Assembly: GCA_045591985.1 (NCBI GenBank) | Contig: JAZNTV010000049.1 | Location: 1 to 62,773, forward strand | Direction of reading: 5' to 3' | Length of the DNA: 62,773 bases | Origin: SIG588 sp045591985 | GTDB lineage: Bacteria > Bacillota > Clostridia > Oscillospirales > Acutalibacteraceae | Part shown: piece by piece, positions 26,552 to 35,587 of the stretch | How the letters are laid out: each line of letters starts with the position of its first letter | How positions within the stretch are numbered: position 1 is the first letter of the stretch | The notes under the pieces: generated by a model | Told to the model about the DNA's origin: nothing | Seen by the model: the letters and a program-made list of their open reading frames with translations, nothing else | Databases searched by the model: none | Position numbers and translations under genes: made by a program

Positions 26552-26588
26552 CCCGCTCCGTGCGCTTTTTGCACGGGGCGGGTTTCCT
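26552..26588 (+). terminator. Terminator of the feo operon
   Basis: CCCGCTCCGTGC, loop GCTTTTT, GCACGGGGCGGG, then TTTCCTT (one mismatch in a 12-bp stem). Confidence 0.85.
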
Positions 26589-26620
26589 TCAACCGTCCGC
26601 GCGGCAAAGGATCCAACCTA

Positions 26621-26660
26621 AAAGAAGCAGAACTGCCGCCATGGGCAGTTCTGCTTCTTT
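26621..26660 (-). terminator. Bidirectional terminator between feo and the isomerase cluster
   Basis: 17-bp perfect stem AAAGAAGCAGAACTGCC / GGCAGTTCTGCTTCTTT with loop GCCATG. The T-runs on both strands allow it to stop transcription from either side. It touches the stop codon of the minus-strand isomerase gene. Confidence 0.88.
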
Positions 26661-27385
26661 TACACTTCCAGACTCTTTAGATAGTCGATACACATCTTGG
26701 CTTCTTCCATTTCCACAGAGGCTTCCGGTTCGTTTTCCACCACCATGGCCACACCATGCGCCTCACACCATTCCACGATCTCGCGAATCGGCACGTCACC
26801 TTGGCCGAGCGGTGTCCCACGCTCCATCGTGCCGTCTTTCAGGTGAATCACCCGAATACGTTCCCGCAACTGTTCCAAAACATACAACGGCGACACGCCG
26901 CCGCGATATGCCCAGTAGACGTCGATCTCAAACAACACATTCGTTTGTTTTTGCATCTCCACGTGGGCGATCTGCTTATCCTTGTTCGGCAAAAACTCCC
27001 CGTGGTGGTTGTGATACGACAGCGTGATACCCGCTTGTGCCAAAAGCGGCTGATATTCGTTCAAGCGCGCAACGGTAAGCGCCAGCCCCTCTGCCGTATC
27101 CCACGCCGCCGCAGGAACGATAAAATCGTCACACCCGATGGTGTGGAAATACGGGACGACCTCTTGCCATCCGTCGTTTAACAGTTCCTCAATAACCGAG
27201 TGAGAACCGCACACCGTCAAGCCGTTTTGCTCACACAATGCGTGAAACTCCTCCGCCGTCTTGCCAAAGAAGCCCGCAGGCTGTACCATGGTATAGCCCA
27301 TTTCCGCGACCGCATGCAGTGTCGCCGCCATATCCGCTTCCATGTGGCTTTTCACCGAATAGAGTTGTAATCCGTAATTTTTCAT
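26660..27385 (-). CDS. Sugar phosphate isomerase/epimerase-like TIM barrel (1 of 3)
   Basis: 241 residues of the xylose-isomerase-like superfamily. The four metal ligands are recognisable: Glu in YHNHHGEF, Asp in EIDVYWAYRGG, His/Asp in VIHLKDG and Glu in VVENEP. Known relatives isomerise or epimerise (keto-)sugars, and some cleave 3-keto-glycosides. The substrate is unknown. Last gene of a five-gene minus-strand operon (transcribed 31358 to 26660), 12 bp after an oxidoreductase gene. Confidence 0.85.
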   Translation of the reverse strand: MKNYGLQLYSVKSHMEADMAATLHAVAEMGYTMVQPAGFFGKTAEEFHALCEQNGLTVCGSHSVIEELLNDGWQEVVPYFHTIGCDDFIVPAAAWDTAEGLALTVARLNEYQPLLAQAGITLSYHNHHGEFLPNKDKQIAHVEMQKQTNVLFEIDVYWAYRGGVSPLYVLEQLRERIRVIHLKDGTMERGTPLGQGDVPIREIVEWCEAHGVAMVVENEPEASVEMEEAKMCIDYLKSLEV

Positions 27386-27397
27386 AATTGCCTCTCC

Positions 27398-28567
27398 TTA
27401 CCACCGCACCTGCCAGCGGGGCTGATAGCCGTCGTGCATCGGAGCGGACCCCGCCTCGCGCATCGCCGATCGTTCGCAACGCAAAGCCAGTTCGCGATCG
27501 AATGCCGCCGCATCGACAGGCAACGCTGTCATACGGCCTTGCCATGCCGACAAATACGCCGCATTACACAGCATCACTTCGTTCAGCGCTTCGCGGCCGT
27601 CGGACAAAAGCGGAACACCTGTGAGAATATGATCCACAAAATTCTGCAACACCGCACCGTGGGGATTGGTCGGCGCCTCAAAGGTCTGTTCCTCATAGTC
27701 CATCGGAATCTGTACAAACCCTTCCTTGGCCGCAAAACAGACCTCGCGCTCACGCTCTTTCAAACGCCAGAGTTTCAGTTTGCCGTCTTCCAACACCATT
27801 TTGCCGCCGTCGCCGGTGATCTCCAAACGATTGGTACCGGGATATTCCCCCGTTGTGGTTTGGAACAGTGCGACAAGGCCGCTGTCGTATTCACCGATAA
27901 TAAGAGCTTCATCCTCGACTTCGATGTTATGATATTTGGCCACGGGACATCGCGCCGATATACGATCCGGCATACCGCAGATCCACTGCCACAGATCGAG
28001 ATTGTGCGGCGCCTGATTCATCAAAACACCGCCGCCCTCCCCACAGAAGGTGGCGCGCCACGCACCGCTGTCGTAATATGCTTGGGTGCGATACCAATTG
28101 GTGATGATCCAATGAAACCGTTTGAGTTCACCGAGCACACCGCTTTGCACCAATTCCCGTGCCTTTTGAAACAACGGGTCGGTACGTTGGTTAAACATTA
28201 CGCAAAAGGCGCGTCCGCTCTTATCGGCCGCCGCGATCAAGCGGCGTGCCTCGCTTGTCTGCACCGCCATCGGCTTTTCGGACAACACATGTAAACCGTG
28301 TTCAAACGCCTGCACACCGATGATGGGGTGGAAATAGTGCGGTGTGGCGATCACTACCGCATCACATACGCCCGCCGCAAACAAGTCTTCCGCCTCTTCA
28401 TATACAGGCACGGCGGGAAAGAGTTCCTTCAGTTGCTCACAGCGGGCGGCATCGATATCGCACAAGGCCGCAAGCACCGCGCCGTTCACACCGCCGGCAA
28501 ACAGATGTCGCGCGTGAGCGGAACCCATGCCGCCCACGCCGATCACACCGATTCTCACCATATCCAT
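27398..28567 (-). CDS. Gfo/Idh/MocA-family oxidoreductase (1 of 4)
   Basis: About 389 residues. N-terminal Rossmann fold with GVGGMGSAHARHL, the EKP motif with catalytic Lys in HVLSEKPMAVQ, then the alpha/beta domain with GGGVLMNQAPHNLDLWQW carrying the conserved His. The family moves hydride between NAD(P) and a sugar or sugar-derived hydroxyl. Close paralogue of the next upstream gene. I place the start at ATG 28567, four bases past the upstream stop; a GTG at 28582 overlapping that gene is possible. Confidence 0.9.
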   Translation of the reverse strand: MDMVRIGVIGVGGMGSAHARHLFAGGVNGAVLAALCDIDAARCEQLKELFPAVPVYEEAEDLFAAGVCDAVVIATPHYFHPIIGVQAFEHGLHVLSEKPMAVQTSEARRLIAAADKSGRAFCVMFNQRTDPLFQKARELVQSGVLGELKRFHWIITNWYRTQAYYDSGAWRATFCGEGGGVLMNQAPHNLDLWQWICGMPDRISARCPVAKYHNIEVEDEALIIGEYDSGLVALFQTTTGEYPGTNRLEITGDGGKMVLEDGKLKLWRLKEREREVCFAAKEGFVQIPMDYEEQTFEAPTNPHGAVLQNFVDHILTGVPLLSDGREALNEVMLCNAAYLSAWQGRMTALPVDAAAFDRELALRCERSAMREAGSAPMHDGYQPRWQVRW

Positions 28568-28571
28568 CGTC

Positions 28572-29732
28572 TTATTTGGCACCGTTATACGAACCGCTGG
28601 TATCCGAAACGACCTCGTTTACGTTTTCCTTACGGCGGGAGGTCGCCACGCGCTTCATCAGTTCGTTATAGTATTCTTCATCGTCAAACGGCAGTTCCAC
28701 CACACGGTCGGTGAAAGCCGAAAGGTGCATCGCGTTGGAGATGGTCAGACCGTTAATACCCTCGCGACCGTCTGCTACCAACGGTGTACCGTGCAAAATG
28801 TGTGCCGCAAAGGCATTAAGCACACCCACGTGTTGTTCGCCGTCGGTATCGAAGGTGATAGTCTCTACCTCGCGGGCGGGAGAGCTGAACGCATTTTCAC
28901 CGGCATATTCACTCATCGCTTCCTTCAGGCGGGTGATCTTCAGCGTGCGGCCTTCCGCCACCATCGTGCCGCGATCACAGCAGACCTCGAAACGGTTAGA
29001 ACCGGGGCAGTCGCCCGTTGAGGTGATGAACATGCCCGACGCGCCGTTCGGATATTCCACATAAGCCGTCACATCGTCTTCCACTTCAATATCGTGCCAT
29101 TTACCGAAATTCAGTTTCACATCCACTTTGCACGGCATGCCGCAGATCCACTGCCACAAGTCCAGATTGTGCGGGCACTGGTTAAGCAACACGCCGCCGC
29201 CTTCGCCGCTCCACGTGGCGCGCCACGCACCGCTGTTGTAATAGGATTGCGGACGATACCAGTCGGTGATCAGCCAGTTGGTGCGGTGGATCTCGCCGAG
29301 TTCTCCGCTTGCCATCAGTTCGTGCATTTTGATGTACATCGGGTTGGTACGCTGGTTGAACATCATACCGAACGCCACGCCCGCCTTTTCGGCCGCGGCG
29401 TTCATCTCTTTCACCTGTTTTGTGTACACACCCGCCGGCTTTTCGCACATCACATGGATACCGCGCTCAAAACACGCGATCGCATAGCGGGGATGGTCGT
29501 AGTGCGGCACGGCGATCAGACACGCATCGATAAGACCGCTGTCCAACATCTCCTCAGCCGTGTTAAAGCAGGTGACATTCGCATTGCGCCCCTTTGCCCA
29601 CTCCAAGCGCTCGGGTTTCACATCCGCCACCGCGACCAGATCGATCTCGGGGCACTTACCGTCGGTCAGGTTGTTCACGTGACCGGAACCCATGTTACCT
29701 ACACCGATAATACCAAGTCTTACTTTATCCAT
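28572..29732 (-). CDS. Gfo/Idh/MocA-family oxidoreductase (2 of 4)
   Basis: 386 residues; GVGNMGSGHVNNL, HVMCEKPAGVYTKQ and GGGVLLNQCPHNLDLWQWICG, with the same overall plan as the downstream paralogue (both keep the GAWRAT and LDLWQWICGMP blocks). The pair probably arose by tandem duplication and may oxidise and re-reduce the same sugar at two stages; this is inference. ATG 29732 has AGGAGG ten bases upstream. The much longer frame upstream lacks a site and overlaps the neighbour. Confidence 0.9.
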   Translation of the reverse strand: MDKVRLGIIGVGNMGSGHVNNLTDGKCPEIDLVAVADVKPERLEWAKGRNANVTCFNTAEEMLDSGLIDACLIAVPHYDHPRYAIACFERGIHVMCEKPAGVYTKQVKEMNAAAEKAGVAFGMMFNQRTNPMYIKMHELMASGELGEIHRTNWLITDWYRPQSYYNSGAWRATWSGEGGGVLLNQCPHNLDLWQWICGMPCKVDVKLNFGKWHDIEVEDDVTAYVEYPNGASGMFITSTGDCPGSNRFEVCCDRGTMVAEGRTLKITRLKEAMSEYAGENAFSSPAREVETITFDTDGEQHVGVLNAFAAHILHGTPLVADGREGINGLTISNAMHLSAFTDRVVELPFDDEEYYNELMKRVATSRRKENVNEVVSDTSGSYNGAK

Positions 29733-29745
29733 CGTTATGTCCTCC

Positions 29746-30513
29746 TTATGCTTCATAGCCGATCGACTGTAAATACCGCAAACTGTGTTCCATACAATCG
29801 AACGGATCCTCATCGTTACAGTTGTCCTGTTCAACAAAGGCCGCAACCGAGCCTGCCTCTTCAAACGCCTTTAAGATCGTGGGGAAGTTGAGCGATCCCT
29901 CGCCGATCGGTGTCATTTTCTGATGCATTTCCAAGGTCATGCCCATATCCTTCAAATGCACATATTTCAAACGTCCCGCGCATTTGTCGATCCATTGATA
30001 AATATCACCGCCGCCGTGTTGGATCCAATAGGTATCCATCACGATACTCATCTCCTCGGGCGGGAACATCTCGAGCAGATGATCGAAGATCATCTTACCC
30101 TCCACCTTCGCGAACTCGAAGGAATGATTGTGATAAGCAAACGTCATGCCCGCCTCGCGGATCTTTTTGATCGGCTCGCGCATCTCGTTATAAAACCGCT
30201 CGAGACACGCCATTGTGTTGCGGTGTGCCTCACCGATGAAGCCGAGACCGATACAGTCGCACCCCATCACACGATGATCTTCGATCAACGCTTCGGTATC
30301 ACCGATAATGCGATTATACGGACTGTGGGAAAACGGGATCGTCATCCCTAAGCGATCGCACGTTTCGCGCATCAACGCAGGCGGGATCGCATCGCACCCC
30401 GAATATTGTACCTGCTTATATCCCATTGCCGCGAGTTTTTCCAAACTCTTTACGCCATCCTCTGCCGTTTTGCAGAAGTCGCGGACGGTATACATTTGTG
30501 CACCGATCTTCAT
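29746..30513 (-). CDS. Sugar phosphate isomerase/epimerase-like TIM barrel (2 of 3)
   Basis: 255 residues; QMYTVRDFCKTAEDGV, then ligands Glu in YHNHSFEF, Asp in IVMDTYWIQHGGG, His in YVHLKDMGM and Glu in AAFVEQDNCNDEDPFD. The VEQD...DPF ending is common in proteins found beside Gfo/Idh/MocA enzymes. Reaction unknown, most likely on a keto-sugar or sugar acid. 13 bp before oxidoreductase 2 in the same operon; AAGGAG site before the ATG. Confidence 0.87.
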   Translation of the reverse strand: MKIGAQMYTVRDFCKTAEDGVKSLEKLAAMGYKQVQYSGCDAIPPALMRETCDRLGMTIPFSHSPYNRIIGDTEALIEDHRVMGCDCIGLGFIGEAHRNTMACLERFYNEMREPIKKIREAGMTFAYHNHSFEFAKVEGKMIFDHLLEMFPPEEMSIVMDTYWIQHGGGDIYQWIDKCAGRLKYVHLKDMGMTLEMHQKMTPIGEGSLNFPTILKAFEEAGSVAAFVEQDNCNDEDPFDCMEHSLRYLQSIGYEA

Positions 30514-30527
30514 ACGTCCTTCTCCTT

Positions 30528-31358
30528 TCAGGGCAATATCTTCTTAAGCGCCGTCACAGCCGCATCAAACGCTTCGTCGGCGCTGGCATACGCATAGGCC
30601 GAGCGGGTGGCAGAACCGCTGTTTTCCAGTTGCTCCAAACCGACAAAGGCGTTGAGGTGGGGCTCGAGTGTCATCACACGACCGCCTTTTGCACCATAGG
30701 CCGCAAGCAAAGCGGGCAACTGCCCTTCCCCTTCGCCCGGCGGCACAACTTCGCCGTTTCGGTTGCAATCTTTGATGTGTAAATATTCCACATAGGGAGC
30801 CAGTTTCTCCCACGCAGGAAGGATCTTCACACCGCACTGCAAAAAGTTTGCGGGATCGAAGATGGCGCGCAACGCGGGAAATGCCTCGAGCAGTTTCACA
30901 CAACGGTCGTCGGTGTCGCCGTAGATATCCTTTTCGTTTTCATGACAAATGACCACACCGCTGCCGCGGGCAGCCTCTAAAAACGCCCGCGTGCGCTCAC
31001 ATACTGCGTTGAACGCACCGTCGCTGTCATCCGCGCCGTAAAAACTGAACAGGCGATAATGCGCCGCCCCCATAATGTGCGCGAGTTCCAGCTGATGCTT
31101 AAACTCTTCCAAGTGCGGAGCAAACTCGTCTTGCAGTTTGATCTTGCCCGTAGGCGAACCGATCGACCACACGTGCAGTCCTTCCGCCGCCAGACGGTCT
31201 CGGATCTCGGCCGCTTTTTCCTTCGACACTTTCGCGATGTTCTGACCGTCGATAAAGCGAATCTCCAAACCTTCGATGTCGTTTCGCTTCATTGCCGCGA
31301 TTTGGCCCGCAAGGTCACCGCTCGCTTCGTCGGCAAACGCCGCCAATTTCCAATCCAT
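30528..31358 (-). CDS. Sugar phosphate isomerase/epimerase-like TIM barrel (3 of 3)
   Basis: 276 residues, a more distant member: ligands Glu in VICHENEKDIYG, Asp in IFDPANFLQCG, His in YLHIKDC and Glu in VMTLEPHL. First gene of the five-gene operon. The divergent 175-bp region upstream carries a promoter and a small palindrome (31386-31413). Three such barrels in one operon are more than a single isomerisation needs. One of them could be the lyase that splits an oxidised glycoside, as in known C-deglycosylation systems. Confidence 0.85.
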   Translation of the reverse strand: MDWKLAAFADEASGDLAGQIAAMKRNDIEGLEIRFIDGQNIAKVSKEKAAEIRDRLAAEGLHVWSIGSPTGKIKLQDEFAPHLEEFKHQLELAHIMGAAHYRLFSFYGADDSDGAFNAVCERTRAFLEAARGSGVVICHENEKDIYGDTDDRCVKLLEAFPALRAIFDPANFLQCGVKILPAWEKLAPYVEYLHIKDCNRNGEVVPPGEGEGQLPALLAAYGAKGGRVMTLEPHLNAFVGLEQLENSGSATRSAYAYASADEAFDAAVTALKKILP

Positions 31359-31385
31359 ACTCTATCACCTCATGATACAACACTT

Positions 31386-31413
31386 TGTATATCAGTGTAC
31401 TGAATTTCCACAA
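31386..31413 (-). promoter_or_regulatory. Promoter with palindrome for the isomerase-oxidoreductase operon
   Basis: Minus strand TTGTGG (31408-31413), 16-bp spacer, TATACA (31386-31391). The spacer contains TCAGT-GT-ACTGA (31392-31403), an inverted repeat placed where a repressor would block polymerase. Both hexamers are imperfect. Confidence 0.5.
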
Positions 31414-31477
31414 AAAAAGCAAGAGAAACCTTGAAAAAACCGCAAAAAATGTGCAAACAACCGCAAGAAACGCACAC

Positions 31478-31506
31478 TTGTTTTTTTCCGACTTTTCCGC
31501 TATACT
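31478..31506 (+). promoter_or_regulatory. Promoter of the nitroreductase gene
   Basis: TTGTTT (31478-31483), 17-bp spacer, TATACT (31501-31506), 27 bp before the ATG. Confidence 0.65.
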
Positions 31507-31533
31507 TAAAGACATAGAAAAGGAGATGAAAGT

Positions 31534-32103
31534 ATGACAGTATCCGCCCTGTTCGGCTCGTTGCGCACCATTCGCCGTTTTTCACAAAAGCCCGTACCGC
31601 TCTCGCTTCTGCGTGAGGCGGTGGACACCGCCCGTCTGTGTGCCTCGGCCGCCAACGCGCAACCGTTGCGCTATGTTGTGGTGACCGATAAAGCCACCGT
31701 TGCGGCACTGCAGCCGCACGTGAAGTGGGCAGGCTATCTGCCGCCCGAAGACGGTGTACCGAAAACCGAGGAGCAGCCGACCGCGTTTATCGCGGTAATA
31801 AAGACGGCCGATGCCAACGCCTATGCCGATATCGATGTGGGGTTGGCGGTACACGCGCTGACCGCCGTGTGCCACGAAGCGGGAGTCGGCAACTGCATCA
31901 TGGGGGCGATCGACCGTCCCGCCATCAAAGCACTGTTGCCGATCGGGGAAGAAGATGAGTTACGGCTGATGATCGCTTTGGGCTATCCGGCCCATCAAAG
32001 CCGTGTTGTGCCGCTTACCGACACGGTAAAATACGCGCTGGACGACAACCGCGACTACATCGTGCCGAAGCGCCGTTTGGAGGACGTCGCCACCTTTGTG
32101 TAA
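31534..32103 (+). CDS. Nitroreductase-family FMN oxidoreductase
   Basis: 189 residues. N-terminal RTIRRFSQKPVP and CASAANAQPLRYVVV are the FMN-binding pattern of the family; GLAVHALTAVCHEAGVGNCIMGA and MIALGYPAHQSRVVP complete it. Members reduce nitro groups, quinones or flavins with NAD(P)H; the substrate is open. It stands alone between divergent promoters and its own terminator. AAAGGAG lies 9 bp before the ATG. Confidence 0.88.
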   Translation: MTVSALFGSLRTIRRFSQKPVPLSLLREAVDTARLCASAANAQPLRYVVVTDKATVAALQPHVKWAGYLPPEDGVPKTEEQPTAFIAVIKTADANAYADIDVGLAVHALTAVCHEAGVGNCIMGAIDRPAIKALLPIGEEDELRLMIALGYPAHQSRVVPLTDTVKYALDDNRDYIVPKRRLEDVATFV

Positions 32104-32183
32104 GGACGATCACCACTCCCCAAACAGCATACGAACCGCCTATCCCCATTTCTTGCAAAAAATATGTAAAATCTGCTTTTCCT

Positions 32184-32228
32184 ACCACACCGCCTTGCAA
32201 AAAACAAGGCGGTGTGGTACCTTTCTTT
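32184..32228 (+). terminator. Terminator after the nitroreductase gene
   Basis: 14-bp perfect stem ACCACACCGCCTTG / CAAGGCGGTGTGGT with loop CAAAAAA, then ACCTTTCTTTT. It lies only 30 bp before the next operon's first ribosome site, so that operon's promoter is either within 32104-32183 or the stem is an attenuator. Confidence 0.8.
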
Positions 32229-32258
32229 TGTAATCAACAGTATGTGAGGCGGCGATGT

Positions 32259-33407
32259 ATGATGACGCAGAAAGTGAAACTGCTGTGTGTGGGTATCGGT
32301 GGGTACGCCGAGGTGTATTTAAATGCGCTTCTGGCCCAAACCGACCCCGATTTTGAAATTGTCGGCATGGTAGACGTTCTGCCCGAGCGGTGTAAGCATT
32401 ACCCCGCCCTTTCGGCGGCGGGTATACCGCTGTTTTCAACGATGGAGGACTTTTATGCCGCTCACACGGCGGATCTCGCCATCATCACCACCCCCATCTT
32501 TTTGCACACCCGCCAAGTGTTGTGTGCTCTCCGACACAGCTCACACGTAATGGTGGAAAAGCCGCTTTCGGGTGTATCGACCGACGAAGCGCGCATTAAC
32601 GAAGCCGCCGAAAAAGCGGGCAAATTCGTGATGGTGGGATATCAGTGGAGTTATTCCGCCCCCATCAACCATCTGAAAGCGGACATCACGGCAGGGGTAT
32701 ACGGTAGACCGCAGTTTTTAAAGACGTTGGTGCTGTGGCCGCGCCCACAGGACTACTTCACCCGCGGCACGGGTTGGGGCGGCAAACGCACGGCGCCCGA
32801 CGGCACGGTGATGAACGACAGTGTGCTGAACAACGCGACCGCCCATTATCTGCACAATATGTTGTATGTCACGGGCGGTGCTGTGGGGCGTGCCGCCGAA
32901 GCGGTGCGAGCGGAATGCGCCCTCTCTCGCGTGAACGCGATCGAAAACTTCGACACCGCCGCCGCCCGTTTCACATTGGATAACGGGGCCGTGGCGCTCT
33001 GTCTCGTCTCCCACGCAACAGAGAAATTGCAAAACCCTCTCTTTTCCTATCGCTTTGAACGCGGCACCGTCACTTACGACGGCACCGAGATCGTCGGTGT
33101 GACCGCAAGCGGTGAAGTGCACCGCTACGGCGACCCCGCCGCCGATGTCAACGAAAAGATCTTTGAAGCCATCAGCGCTGTGCGAAACGCAGATTACCGG
33201 CCGCCGTGCGGGGTCTCCGCCGCTGCTGCGCAGGTGCGGTGTATCGAAGCGATACAACAGCACCCCATTCATCCCGTAAAGTCGGATAAGATCAAACAAA
33301 ACGGCAACTTCCTCTTCGCAGAAGGTCTGTATGAAATGATGATGCGTTGCTATGAAGAGGAATGTCTGCTTTCGGACATGCCTGAATATAACGAGTTGGT
33401 GGACTGA
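32259..33407 (+). CDS. Gfo/Idh/MocA-family oxidoreductase (3 of 4)
   Basis: 382 residues: CVGIGGYAEVYLNALL (nucleotide loop), HVMVEKPLSGVSTDEA with the catalytic Lys, and VLNNATAHYLHNMLY where the family's His lies. The C-terminal region has a long YRFERGTVTYDGTEIVG beta section. First gene of a four-gene plus-strand operon with another oxidoreductase and two PL22-like proteins. Starts at the ATG-ATG pair (32259/32262) after GAGGCGG. One base separates its stop from the next start. Confidence 0.88.
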   Translation: MMTQKVKLLCVGIGGYAEVYLNALLAQTDPDFEIVGMVDVLPERCKHYPALSAAGIPLFSTMEDFYAAHTADLAIITTPIFLHTRQVLCALRHSSHVMVEKPLSGVSTDEARINEAAEKAGKFVMVGYQWSYSAPINHLKADITAGVYGRPQFLKTLVLWPRPQDYFTRGTGWGGKRTAPDGTVMNDSVLNNATAHYLHNMLYVTGGAVGRAAEAVRAECALSRVNAIENFDTAAARFTLDNGAVALCLVSHATEKLQNPLFSYRFERGTVTYDGTEIVGVTASGEVHRYGDPAADVNEKIFEAISAVRNADYRPPCGVSAAAAQVRCIEAIQQHPIHPVKSDKIKQNGNFLFAEGLYEMMMRCYEEECLLSDMPEYNELVD

Positions 33408-33408
33408 T

Positions 33409-34479
33409 ATGACACACGAAGAATTTTTTGACTATTCTGTTTTCACCCCTCCCGAAGCCTCCGATGAAGAGATCACATTTGCCGCGATCGGGCTTGCCCA
33501 CGGACATATCTACGGTATGTGTCACGGGCTTCTGCGCGCAGGGGCCAAACTCGCCTTCGTATACGACCGCGATCCGATACTTTTGGAACGCTTTATAAAA
33601 GAATTCCCCGCTGTAACGGTGGCCCAAAGCGAGGAGGATATTTTAGAAAATCCCGCCGTACGCCTGGTTGCTTCGGCAGATATTCCCGCGCGTCGTGCCC
33701 CGCTCGGTGTGCGGGTGATGCAGGCGGGCAAGGACTTTCTTTCGGACAAAGCCTCCTGCGTCACGTTGCAACAACTGGAAGAGGTCAAAACCGCCTGCGC
33801 CGCAACGGGGCAAAAATTCATCACCTATTTCGGCGAGAGTGTGGATGCGGAGTCTATGACCTTTATCTATGACCGTCTCGCACGCGGAATGCTCGGACGC
33901 GTCAACAGCGTCATCATCTCCGCCCCCCACGTGCTGAACGCCCCGTCTCGCCCCGCGTGGTTTTTCACACGGGAAGACCAAGGCGGCGTGCTGATCGACA
34001 TCGGCTCCCATCAGGTGCATCAATTCTTAAAACTGACAGGCAACACCACCGCCTCCATCACATCGGCACGCGTTTCCAACCTGCGCTATCCGCAATATGC
34101 GGAATTTGACGAAGTGGGCGATATACTGCTGACGGGTGAAAACGGAGCTACCGGCTTCTTACACATTTCGTGGGATTTCCCCGCAGGCCTCGGCACGTGG
34201 GGCGACCCGCGCCTTATCATCGAAGCAGAAAAGGGTTATATCGAATTGCGTAAGAACGTGAACATCGGCGTGGATAAGACCGGCGAACACGTTTTCGTGG
34301 TCACCGAAGACCGCACCTTCCACGAAAGCGTGCAGGGGAAGATCGGCTCGACCTTCTTCCACCGCGTGCTGTGGGACGTGGTGCATCGCACCGATACCGC
34401 CCTGCCGCTTGAAGAAACGATCACCACGATGGAGCTTTGCATCAAGGCACAGCTCCGCGCAATGGAGGAAAACGTATGA
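33409..34479 (+). CDS. Gfo/Idh/MocA-like oxidoreductase, divergent (4 of 4)
   Basis: 356 residues. The nucleotide loop reads IGLAHGHIYGMCHGLL instead of GxGxxG, and the EKP motif is reduced to DKASC (DFLSDKASC), keeping the lysine. GGVLIDIGSHQVHQFLKLTG supplies the conserved His. This form may bind NAD(P) differently or act on an unusual substrate. It starts 1 bp after the preceding stop and overlaps the following gene by 4 bp (ATGA), so the operon is translationally coupled. Confidence 0.8.
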   Translation: MTHEEFFDYSVFTPPEASDEEITFAAIGLAHGHIYGMCHGLLRAGAKLAFVYDRDPILLERFIKEFPAVTVAQSEEDILENPAVRLVASADIPARRAPLGVRVMQAGKDFLSDKASCVTLQQLEEVKTACAATGQKFITYFGESVDAESMTFIYDRLARGMLGRVNSVIISAPHVLNAPSRPAWFFTREDQGGVLIDIGSHQVHQFLKLTGNTTASITSARVSNLRYPQYAEFDEVGDILLTGENGATGFLHISWDFPAGLGTWGDPRLIIEAEKGYIELRKNVNIGVDKTGEHVFVVTEDRTFHESVQGKIGSTFFHRVLWDVVHRTDTALPLEETITTMELCIKAQLRAMEENV

Positions 34480-35573
34480 AAATCACACACGAAATCGACA
34501 ACGGCGTGTCCATTCGTTACGTTACCGACGACACCTATCACTATTCCTTCGGGTATTACAGTGCCAACAAATGGATAGATGCTCACCGCGTGGTGCTGGT
34601 GCGCAGTACCGAGCCGGAGCTGAAAGCCTTCTCACGCCACGCACAGCTCGTGCTGGTGGACGTCGAAGCCGAGACCGAAACAGTGCTCTGTGACCTCGCC
34701 CCCTCGCCCGACCGTGCGTTCGGCTCGGGATACATCGAAGGGTACGTCGTGAACGGGTGTAACCTCTACTATCTGCAAAAAAGTGCCGAGTGCGACAGCT
34801 TGTGGCACATGAACGTGGAGACACGCGAAACGCGCGAGCTGTACTCCCACCCGAACGACCTCTATTTTCCGCATATCACAACAGACGGACGCTTCCTCAA
34901 TTTGGAGATCCACCCCGCAAATGACAGCGAACCCTACACCTGCTTGCGGGTCAACACCCAAAGCGGTGAAGCGGAAACGCTGTTCCAAAAGCGCTTCCAA
35001 AAGCCATTGCCCGAAGTCACGCACATTATGATCTCCCCCACCGACCCCGACACGGTGTTCTTCTGCCACGAAGGCAACACGTTCTATATCAGCAACCGTC
35101 TGTGGCTGTATACCAAAGAAAACGGGATGCACTGCATCGCCAAACAGCGGCTGGATGAAGAGGGCAACCTCGGGGATTGCTTCGGGCACGAATGCTGGGC
35201 ACCCGACGGGAAGGGCTTGTGGTTTGTGAAATACCCCTGTTCACCCCTACCGCCGCGCGGGCTGTGCTATGTCAGCACCAAGGGGGAACAGACCGATGTA
35301 CAGTATCAAAAATACCCTTACTGGCACGTGTGCTGTGCGCCCAACGGGCAGTATCTCGCCGCCGACACCCAAAGCGGCGACTACAGCGGTGTTTGCTTCG
35401 TCAACACCGCCACGGGGCAGGAGACGCTGGTGCACAAAGCGGGCACCACGTGGCAACACCCCACCCATCCGCACCCCTCCTTCAATTTGGATTCGTCCCT
35501 GCTCATCTTCCACGAATGGAAGGATGAACGGGTAGCGCTCGGTCTGGTGCGCACCGCCGATATTGTGGAATAA
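34476..35573 (+). CDS. PL22-like oligogalacturonate lyase, beta-propeller (1 of 2)
   Basis: 365 residues, no signal peptide. The repeated blade pattern and the motifs NRLWLYT, DCFGHECWAPDGKGLWFV and THPHPSFNLDSSLLIF match oligogalacturonate lyase (PL22), a cytoplasmic Mn-dependent seven-blade propeller that cuts unsaturated digalacturonate. The His of GHE and the two His of HPHPSF are kept. The position three before that pair, a metal-ligand Gln in characterised members as I recall, is His here. Coupled to oxidoreductase 4 and followed 14 bp later by a paralogue. Lyase activity is likely but not certain. Confidence 0.65.
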   Translation: MKITHEIDNGVSIRYVTDDTYHYSFGYYSANKWIDAHRVVLVRSTEPELKAFSRHAQLVLVDVEAETETVLCDLAPSPDRAFGSGYIEGYVVNGCNLYYLQKSAECDSLWHMNVETRETRELYSHPNDLYFPHITTDGRFLNLEIHPANDSEPYTCLRVNTQSGEAETLFQKRFQKPLPEVTHIMISPTDPDTVFFCHEGNTFYISNRLWLYTKENGMHCIAKQRLDEEGNLGDCFGHECWAPDGKGLWFVKYPCSPLPPRGLCYVSTKGEQTDVQYQKYPYWHVCCAPNGQYLAADTQSGDYSGVCFVNTATGQETLVHKAGTTWQHPTHPHPSFNLDSSLLIFHEWKDERVALGLVRTADIVE

Positions 35574-35587
35574 AGGAGAAAACGGCT

